NCBI GenBank assembly: GCA_963720735.1
Contig: CAVRGL010000001.1
Span: 682,001 to 746,000 of the forward strand
Reading direction: 5' to 3'
Source: JBBRHQ01 sp963720735
Lineage (GTDB): Bacteria; Actinomycetota; Thermoleophilia; Solirubrobacterales; 70-9
Length of the DNA stretch: 64,000 nt
Shown: positions 59,206-64,000 of the stretch, piece by piece
Layout: every line of letters begins with the position of its first letter
Numbering within the stretch: the first letter of the stretch is position 1
Notes under the pieces: generated by a model
What the model was told of the DNA's origin: nothing
What the model saw: only the letters and a program-made list of their open reading frames with translations
Databases searched by the model: none
Translations under genes and position numbers: made by a program

Positions 59206-60028
59206 GCTCGAGCAGCTCCGGCGTCTGTGCCTGGGTCGCGACCTCACGCCCCAGGGCGCCCGCGAGGCCGACGGCCATCTCGACCAGGGCGGCGTTGGAG
59301 GGGGCGTGGACCCCCCTGCTGATGTAGGCGACGTCCTCGAGGCCGGTGCGGATCCCCGGTGCCCCGAGCAGCAGCGCCAGGCCGAGCATCCGCTGGTGGT
59401 GGCGGCCGATGCAGGTCACCGTCCAGAAGGCGTCCGGGGGCAGCGGTCGCAGCATCGCCTCAAGCGCCTCCGGGGAGGCGTCGATCCCCCCTGGGACCCC
59501 GAAGACCAGGTTGATCCGCAGCGGCGACGACAGCAGCCCCTGCTCCAGCCAGCGGACCGCGCTGACCACGTGGCCGACGTCGAAGGCCTCGACTTCGAGC
59601 GCGATCCCCGCCGAGGTGGCCCGCTCGATGATCCCGCGCCCGGCAGGCGGCGGGGTTATGAAGGTCTCGTCACCGAAGTTCATCGAGCCCGACTCGACCC
59701 CGGAGATGTCCGGCTTCGCCTCCAGCCCGGTGGTCCGCTCCTCGATCGTCATGTCGTTGGCGCCACCCGTCGAGACCATGGTCAGCATCTCGGTCTCGGC
59801 GCGGATCCGGTCGATCACGTCGACGAACAGCTCCGGGCGCCCGCTGGGAGTGCCGTCGTCCTCCCGCACGTGCAGGTGGGCGACCGTCGCCCCGGCGGCG
59901 TTCGACCCGATCGCCGAGTCGGCGATCTCCTTCGTCGTGTAGGGGATGTTCGGGTTGTTCTCGCGGAACACGTCGGCGCCGGTGACGGCGACGGTGACGA
60001 CGACGGGGTTGCTGTTCCATTCGCTCAT
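59198..60028 (-). CDS. kce: 3-keto-5-aminohexanoate cleavage enzyme (BKACE family)
   Basis: Zinc-dependent enzyme that condenses a beta-keto acid with acetyl-CoA and cleaves it; Kce gives acetoacetate and 3-aminobutyryl-CoA. 276 residues. Zinc ligands in VAHLHVREDDG (about residue 46), ESGSMNFGDE, EVEAFDVGH, and the C-terminal GIRTGLEDVAY correspond to family positions. BKACE enzymes use many substrates, but the kdd gene two places upstream points to 3-keto-5-aminohexanoate. ATG 60028 overlaps the thioesterase stop (ATGA). Confidence 0.88.
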   Translation of the reverse strand: MSEWNSNPVVVTVAVTGADVFRENNPNIPYTTKEIADSAIGSNAAGATVAHLHVREDDGTPSGRPELFVDVIDRIRAETEMLTMVSTGGANDMTIEERTTGLEAKPDISGVESGSMNFGDETFITPPPAGRGIIERATSAGIALEVEAFDVGHVVSAVRWLEQGLLSSPLRINLVFGVPGGIDASPEALEAMLRPLPPDAFWTVTCIGRHHQRMLGLALLLGAPGIRTGLEDVAYISRGVHAPSNAALVEMAVGLAGALGREVATQAQTPELLELG

Positions 60029-60426
60029 CCACTGGCCTCCTCGCCTCTCATCAGTGCAGCGCGCTCCTGATCGGTGATCTGCCGCGACTCGCGCCGGGCC
60101 GGATCCCACAGCACCAGCCCGAACTCCCCCTCGACCACCACCCTGCCGCGGTCGTCGAGGATGCGCTCGCTGGTCGTCAGGCTCGAGCGGCCCAGCTCCC
60201 GGACCGCGCACTCCACGGTCACCGAGCCGAATGCGGGATCGATCTCCCCGTTGAAGCTGACCGAGCAGCGGCCGACCACGTACTCCTCCCGATGCACCCC
60301 GCACTCCGCGAGGAAGGCATCGCGACCCTCCTCCAGGTAGGTGAGCACGACGGTGTGGTTGACGTGGCCGAGCCCGTCGAGATCGCGCCAGCGCATCTGC
60401 ACCCGGTGCCCGGCGGGTTCGCTCAT
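60025..60426 (-). CDS. Hotdog-fold thioesterase (4HBT family)
   Basis: 133 residues, single hotdog domain. The active-site segment MRWRDLDGLGHVNHTVVLTY is the 4-hydroxybenzoyl-CoA thioesterase/YbgC pattern with Asp near residue 15. In lysine fermentation this position is taken by Kal, a hotdog 3-aminobutyryl-CoA ammonia-lyase; this protein lacks the Kal-type motif, so thioester hydrolysis of the 3-aminobutyryl-CoA or related product is the better call. Overlaps both neighbours by 4 bases. Confidence 0.82.
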   Translation of the reverse strand: MSEPAGHRVQMRWRDLDGLGHVNHTVVLTYLEEGRDAFLAECGVHREEYVVGRCSVSFNGEIDPAFGSVTVECAVRELGRSSLTTSERILDDRGRVVVEGEFGLVLWDPARRESRQITDQERAALMRGEEASG

Positions 60427-61472
60427 GCCGCCTCCTCCAGCGGCGCGCCGAGCGCCTCGCGCAGTGCCGGGGTGCGGCGGACCAGGTCGAGCGCGTAGGA
60501 GCCGAGGTCCGGGGTGTAGCCGCTGCCGACGATCATTCGGGCATCCGAGGAGAGGCCGTCGCCGGCCAGGGCGACGGTCGAGAACCTGGTCGCCATCGAG
60601 AGGAAGAGCACCGTCCCCCCGTCCGCGGTGAGCATGATCGCCGTCGGCTCGCATCCGCCGGCGTTGACGACCGAGATCGTCAGGTCCGCCGGCGGGGCGC
60701 CGGCGCGGCGCAGCTCCTCCAGGGCGGCGAGCGGGTCGCGGAGGTCGGCGGTAACCCCGATGTCGCAGAGCTCCAGCCGGGTGACCAGCTCGACCGCCTC
60801 CGGGTCGACATCCACGCCGATCACGGTGCCGCCATTCATCGCCTCGCTCGCCGCCGCCATTGCCAGCTTGCCGGCGTGGCCCGCCCCGAGGACGCAGACC
60901 GTGCCCGGCTGCGGGGCGAGATCGCGGGTGTGGGAGGCGGCGGTGTAAACGTCGTAGACCTCGAGCACGGTCTGAAGCGGCAGGTCGGCGGGGACCGGTC
61001 CCCATGGCGCGCGCTCGCAGACGTAGGCGGTGCCGACCACCTCGACCTGCGGCGAGGCCGGGTCGAGGCCGGCGATCCGCTCGAGCCTCAGCGGGGTCAG
61101 GGTCAGCGAGGCGAGGGTGACGATGCGCTCGCCGATCGGCGGCGGGGAACCGAGGCGCTCGCCCGTCGATGCGACGGTTCCGAGCAGGACGCCGCCCGAG
61201 TCGGTATCGGGGTTGTGCATCTTCCCCCGCGCCGCGACGATCTCGAGGATCCGCCCCCCCATCCGATCGGGGTCGCCGTCGCAGCGCTCGCGGATCTCCC
61301 GGTAGGAGGTCGAGTCGATGCAGAGACGCTCGACCGAGACCTCGAACTCGAACGGCCGGGTCGGGCCGGAGGGGTCGAGGAGCTCCGCCGGCTGGGGCAG
61401 CGCGCCGCGCGGCTCGATCACCCGGTCAGCGCCGACCCGCTGCTCCATCTCCCCGTTCAGATCGCTCTTCAT
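60423..61472 (-). CDS. kdd: L-erythro-3,5-diaminohexanoate dehydrogenase
   Basis: NAD(P)-dependent oxidative deamination of 3,5-diaminohexanoate to 3-keto-5-aminohexanoate. 349 residues. Specific family blocks are RVIEPRGALPQPA, RGKMHNPDTDSGGVLLGTV, LASLTLTPLRLE, the nucleotide-binding CVLGAGHAGKLAMAAASEA (about residue 195) and LSMATRFSTVALAGDGL followed by MIVGSGYTPD. These match the Fusobacterium/Clostridium Kdd pattern closely. Head gene of the operon; ATG 61472 lies 2 bases from the TetR-type dyad and has no ribosome binding site. Confidence 0.92.
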   Translation of the reverse strand: MKSDLNGEMEQRVGADRVIEPRGALPQPAELLDPSGPTRPFEFEVSVERLCIDSTSYREIRERCDGDPDRMGGRILEIVAARGKMHNPDTDSGGVLLGTVASTGERLGSPPPIGERIVTLASLTLTPLRLERIAGLDPASPQVEVVGTAYVCERAPWGPVPADLPLQTVLEVYDVYTAASHTRDLAPQPGTVCVLGAGHAGKLAMAAASEAMNGGTVIGVDVDPEAVELVTRLELCDIGVTADLRDPLAALEELRRAGAPPADLTISVVNAGGCEPTAIMLTADGGTVLFLSMATRFSTVALAGDGLSSDARMIVGSGYTPDLGSYALDLVRRTPALREALGAPLEEAA

Positions 61473-61473
61473 G

Positions 61474-61502
61474 AACGCTCGTTAGAAGCTATAACGAACG
61501 TT
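61474..61502 (-). promoter_or_regulatory. TetR-type operator/promoter of the kdd operon
   Basis: Arms AACGCTCGTTA (61474-61484) and TAACGAACGTT (61492-61502) are inverted repeats with one mismatch in 11, separated by 7 bases. Each arm is itself near-palindromic (AACGNNCGTT, a half-site known for several TetR regulators). The AT-rich spacer supplies a TATAGC -10 candidate, so binding would occlude polymerase. Confidence 0.65.
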
Positions 61503-61517
61503 CGCCAATTGTCAATG

Positions 61518-61608
61518 GCCGGCGCGGTGTTAGCGCCGGCAGTCGCATGTAAGGCGGCGAAGCCGCCGCAGGTTGTTCCCGCATGGCCGGCGCGATGTTA
61601 GCGCCGGC
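61518..61608 (+). repeat. Palindromic repeat cluster, family A, two units
   Basis: Units 61518-61540 and 61586-61608, each with arms GCCGGCGC/GCGCCGGC, separated by GCATGTAAGGCGGC and a GGCGGCGAAGCCGCC hairpin. Unit spacing is 68 bases here and 66 in the 8007-8167 cluster. The position, between two divergent promoters, argues against a plain terminator role. Confidence 0.8.
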
Positions 61609-61615
61609 ATCCCCA

Positions 61616-61621
61616 TACTCT
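61616..61621 (+). promoter_or_regulatory. Candidate -10 box for the HDAC-like gene
   Basis: TACTCT ends 6 bases before GTG 61628, immediately after the last family A unit. Confidence 0.4.
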
Positions 61622-61627
61622 GGCCGG

Positions 61628-62713
61628 GTGAGCTTGGCGATCCCAGCGGTGTGGAGCGACCGGGTCCGCCTGCACGACCCCGGGGGAGAGGTCTGGGTAG
61701 GGGTGCGGACCCCCGGCACCGAGGTTCCGGCCCGGGCCGATCGCATCCGCGAAGCCCTGGACGCGGCGGGCGCCCGCCTGATCGAGGCGGACCCCGCCAC
61801 TGCCGATGCCCTGCTCGCCGTCCACGATCCCGAGCTCCTCGAATACCTCGCCGGAGCGTGGGAGGGCTGGAGGCGCTCCGGCCTGACCGCGGACCCGGGC
61901 CAGGACCGGGTCGTCCCCTACCTCTTCGCCCACCCGGGCCTGGTCGGCGAGCTCCCCATGCGCAATCCCGCCTCCCCGTCGGCGCGAGCGGGCCGCTTCG
62001 CCTACGACACGATGACCCTGATCGGCCCCGGGACCTGGGAGGCGGCCCTGGGCGCGGTCGGCGCCGCACTCGCCGCCGCCGATCTGGTCGTGGCAGGCGA
62101 ACCCGCCGCCTATGCCTGCTGCCGGCCGCCCGGTCACCATGCGACCCGAGGCGCCTTTGGCGGCTCCTGCTACCTCAACAACGCCGCCCTGGTGGCGGCC
62201 AGGCTGCGGGACGCCGGCAGCGCCCCGGTCGCGGTGATCGACATCGATGCCCACCACGGCAACGGCACCCAGTCGATCTTCTACGCCGATCCCGAGGTGC
62301 TCGCCGGCTCGGTGCACGTCGATCCGGGGGCCGGCTGGTTCCCCCACTTCCTCGGCTATCCCTCGGAGAGGGGCGAGGGCGCCGGCGAGGGCGCCAACCG
62401 CAACCTGCCGCTCGCCCCCGGCGCCGGCGACGGACCGTGGCTCGAGGCGGTCGCAGACCTCGCCGCCTGGGCGGTCGGCGCCGGCGCGCGCAGCCTGGTG
62501 ATCGCTCTGGGCGTCGACGCCGCCGCGGGCGATCCCGAGAGCCCGCTCGAGGTGACGGCCGACGGCTACCGCGCCGCCGGCAGCACCCTCGGCGCCCTCG
62601 GCCTGCCGACCGTGGTGGTCCAGGAGGGCGGCTACGACCTGGAGACGATCGGCGCCCTGGTGGTCGAGACCCTGCGCGGCGTGGTCAGCGCCCCGGGCCG
62701 AACTGCACGTTAG
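61628..62713 (+). CDS. Histone-deacetylase-family amidohydrolase (acetylpolyamine amidohydrolase-like)
   Basis: Zinc amidohydrolase removing acetyl or acyl groups from amines, 361 residues. Class II/APAH-type landmarks: YACCRPPGHHATRGAFGGSC (His pair, about residue 163), VIDIDAHHGNGTQSIFY (zinc Asp and His, about 205), and the last zinc Asp in GVDAAAGDPES. Likely substrates are acetylated polyamines, lysine or related diamines. It is divergent from the kdd operon, so an N-acetylated diamino acid is an attractive candidate. The final four codons and the stop are contributed by palindrome family B. GTG 61628 is the first start outside the repeats. Confidence 0.87.
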   Translation: MSLAIPAVWSDRVRLHDPGGEVWVGVRTPGTEVPARADRIREALDAAGARLIEADPATADALLAVHDPELLEYLAGAWEGWRRSGLTADPGQDRVVPYLFAHPGLVGELPMRNPASPSARAGRFAYDTMTLIGPGTWEAALGAVGAALAAADLVVAGEPAAYACCRPPGHHATRGAFGGSCYLNNAALVAARLRDAGSAPVAVIDIDAHHGNGTQSIFYADPEVLAGSVHVDPGAGWFPHFLGYPSERGEGAGEGANRNLPLAPGAGDGPWLEAVADLAAWAVGAGARSLVIALGVDAAAGDPESPLEVTADGYRAAGSTLGALGLPTVVVQEGGYDLETIGALVVETLRGVVSAPGRTAR

Positions 62714-62746
62714 GGGCCGCATACCGGCCCAAATGTTGCGTTCGGC
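62697..62746 (+). repeat. Palindromic repeat family B, copy 3, overlapping the end of the HDAC-like gene
   Basis: 50 bases, arms GCCGAACTGCACGTTAGGGG and CCCAAATGTTGCGTTCGGC. The TAG at 62711-62713 inside the left arm is the stop codon of the upstream gene; the following right arm could give a terminator. Confidence 0.75.
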
Positions 62747-62888
62747 GGGGTTGGGCAGGCACACACCCAGGTGTCAACACCTCCGTTTAGCCCCCGGGTC
62801 TCTTGTCGTGCCGGGCGGCCGCGGGTTTCCTGGGGGAGAGCTTCCGCCCGGAAGCGACTTAGCACTGGAAATCCGAGAAGGAGGAGAC

Positions 62889-63467
62889 ATGCAGCACGCT
62901 TTAAAGAGGCCGGGCGCCTGGCGGGTCACCGTCGGAGCCGCCCTTCTCGGCCTCGCGATGTTCGCCCTGATCGCATCGTCGGCGCAGGCCAAGGTGGTCA
63001 AGGTCACCGGTGAGCAGGCGACGATCGCGCCCTCGTCGGGGCTGACCCAGTTCCTCAGCAACCACGGGGTCTCGGTCGAGGCGACCGGGGCGGCGTCGCT
63101 CGACGCCTCCGGCAACCTGACGCTGCCGATCGCCGGCGGGCGGGTCAACACCAAGAACCTGCACGGCGTGCTGGTGACCAAGGGCGGCGTCAAGTTCTCC
63201 AAGGACGGTCGCTCGCTGAGGCTGCACCGCATGGTCGCCGTCAACCGCGGCAAGCACGCCTTCCTCAGCGCCAAGGTCGGAAGGCACCACAGGGTGCGGG
63301 TCGCGCGCCTCACCAACGCCAGCGCCGACGTCGCCACCGGCACCGCCGAGGCCGACCTGCGCCTCAGCGGGAATGTGGCGCGGCGGATCAACCATGTCGC
63401 CGGTGAGCACGTGGTCAGCGCCGGCGCGCTGCTCGGCCATGTCACCGCGACGGTGACCACCGGCTGA
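62889..63467 (+). CDS. Small secreted protein of unknown function
   Basis: 192 residues. AAGGAGG lies a few bases upstream of ATG 62889. Signal peptide of about 37 residues (TVGAALLGLAMFALIASSAQA), then a beta-rich domain with the segment LPIAGGRVNTKNLHGVLVTKGGVKF, divided here, resembling HtaA-like extracellular domains but without the heme-ligand motifs I would need to name it. No cysteines. It is monocistronic and ends in a strong terminator. The 175 bases between repeat family B and this gene show no other coding signal. Confidence 0.75.
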   Translation: MQHALKRPGAWRVTVGAALLGLAMFALIASSAQAKVVKVTGEQATIAPSSGLTQFLSNHGVSVEATGAASLDASGNLTLPIAGGRVNTKNLHGVLVTKGGVKFSKDGRSLRLHRMVAVNRGKHAFLSAKVGRHHRVRVARLTNASADVATGTAEADLRLSGNVARRINHVAGEHVVSAGALLGHVTATVTTG

Positions 63468-63516
63468 GTCCGGAACCCACCGGATTCGGCGGGCTGCGTC
63501 CCTGAAGCCCGCCGTG

Positions 63517-63546
63517 GAGAGCCCCCGCCCTCGAGCGGGGGCTCTC
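63517..63546. terminator. Strong bidirectional terminator
   Basis: Perfect 12-base stem GAGAGCCCCCGC / GCGGGGGCTCTC with loop CCTCGA, followed by TCGTT. It separates the convergent secreted-protein and transketolase genes. Confidence 0.85.
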
Positions 63547-63559
63547 TCGTTCCGCCCGC

Positions 63560-64000
63560 CTAGGTGCGCTCGGTCGCCGAGCGCACCGCCGCCGCGACCG
63601 CCTCGGCCGTGATCCCGAGGCGCTCGAACACCTCCGCCGCCGGGGCGCTGGCGCCGAACCTGCTCAGCCCGACCGAGCCGCCGGCGTAGCGCTCCCAACC
63701 CTGCGCGACCCCCGCCTCGACCGAGACGATCGGCAGATCCGCCGGCAGCACCTCGTCACGGTAGCTCTGCGGTTGGGCCTCGAACAGCTCCCAGGAGGGC
63801 ATCGATACGACCGCGGCGTCGATCCCTTCCCCGCCCAGCAGCTGGCGCGCCTCCAGGGCCACCGAGACTTCGGACCCGGTCGCGACAATCACCGCCGCGG
63901 CCCGGCTCCCGCTCGCTGCGGCGAGGACATATCCGCCGCGGTCCAGACCCTCGGCGCCGGCCAGCTCGCCACGGTCGAGGACCGGCAGGTCCTGGCGGGT
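63560..64000 (-). CDS. tkt: Transketolase, C-terminal part (5' end outside window)
   Basis: C-terminal domain of thiamine-diphosphate-dependent transketolase of the pentose phosphate pathway. The frame is open to the window edge, beginning TRQDLPVLDR, which corresponds to the conserved S/TRQxLP segment, and continues with GGYVLA, VIVATGSEVSVALEA, VVSMPSWELFEAQ, VSVEAGVAQGWERY and the terminal FERLGITAEAV. About 146 residues are present. The pyrimidine-binding and ThDP domains lie beyond base 64000. Confidence 0.93.
   Translation of the reverse strand, partial: TRQDLPVLDRGELAGAEGLDRGGYVLAAASGSRAAAVIVATGSEVSVALEARQLLGGEGIDAAVVSMPSWELFEAQPQSYRDEVLPADLPIVSVEAGVAQGWERYAGGSVGLSRFGASAPAAEVFERLGITAEAVAAAVRSATERT

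Noticed and set aside
60025..60426. Calling the hotdog protein Kal (3-aminobutyryl-CoA ammonia-lyase)
   Set aside because: Position fits but the active-site pattern is that of 4HBT thioesterases; recorded as a finding instead.

Overview
The window is 64 kb of very GC-rich (roughly 70%) bacterial DNA with almost no intergenic space, frequent GTG and TTG starts, and long chains of genes overlapping by 4 to 14 bases. The gene set suggests a high-GC Gram-positive actinobacterium: a MoxR/DUF58/transglutaminase operon, PspC-fused sensor kinase, DUF2127 protein, DUF47/Pit pair, DmpA-type P1 peptidase and DUF1989-GcvT fusion. Repeat style and secreted protein types fit the deep-branching class Thermoleophilia (Solirubrobacterales-like). 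That placement is inference; no rRNA or tRNA gene is present to confirm it.

Layout. 1-4.3 kb: 3' end of a photolyase, a two-gene methylthioadenosine salvage unit, a permease-YHS fusion behind a CsoR-like operator, and a Nudix hydrolase. 4.3-11.1 kb: an OpuB/ProU-type osmolyte importer, then a dispersed palindromic repeat cluster, a methylmalonate-semialdehyde dehydrogenase and an amine oxidase. 11.1-16.1 kb: MarR-MFS pair, an ion channel with an abnormal selectivity filter, an SDR and an M1 peptidase. 16.1-20.5 kb: MoxR-DUF58-TgpA. 20.5-28 kb: acyl-ACP thioesterase, MmgE/PrpD, NlpC/P60 hydrolase, a polytopic membrane protein, an ABC1 kinase and a frameshifted methyltransferase.

28-40.1 kb is dominated by phosphate genes: pstSCAB, whose operon runs on into a lipoprotein, two zinc-ribbon proteins and an exported phosphoesterase-like protein, and a Pit transporter with its DUF47 partner. 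Between them lie a secreted protein of unknown function, a secreted lipase and a DUF2127 protein. pstA and the methyltransferase each carry a one-base deletion.

40.1-46.1 kb holds two convergent units: an acyl-CoA-dehydrogenase-fold protein lacking its catalytic glutamate with a DUF1989-GcvT fusion, and CaiD-like hydratase, PECR-like SDR and flavin reductase. 46.3-49.4 kb is a PspC/LiaF-like envelope-stress two-component cluster.

49.56-61.47 kb is the most striking region: twelve tightly coupled minus-strand genes. They encode 3,5-diaminohexanoate dehydrogenase, a hotdog thioesterase, a 3-keto-5-aminohexanoate cleavage enzyme, a TetR regulator, an S66 peptidase, a complete Dpp/Opp peptide importer, a DmpA/BapA-type P1 peptidase and an M20 peptidase. 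A TetR-like operator sits at the head and a palindrome pair at the end. I read this as an import-cleave-degrade pathway for peptides that yield beta-lysine or 3,5-diaminohexanoate; it contains neither of the aminomutases of lysine fermentation. An HDAC-type amidohydrolase is divergently transcribed from it. The window ends with a small secreted protein, a strong terminator and the 3' end of transketolase.

Two further themes: at least three families of 40-70 bp palindromic repeats, and many genes with no Shine-Dalgarno sequence but a TANNNT hexamer ending 6-9 bases before the start, which suggests common leaderless transcription.
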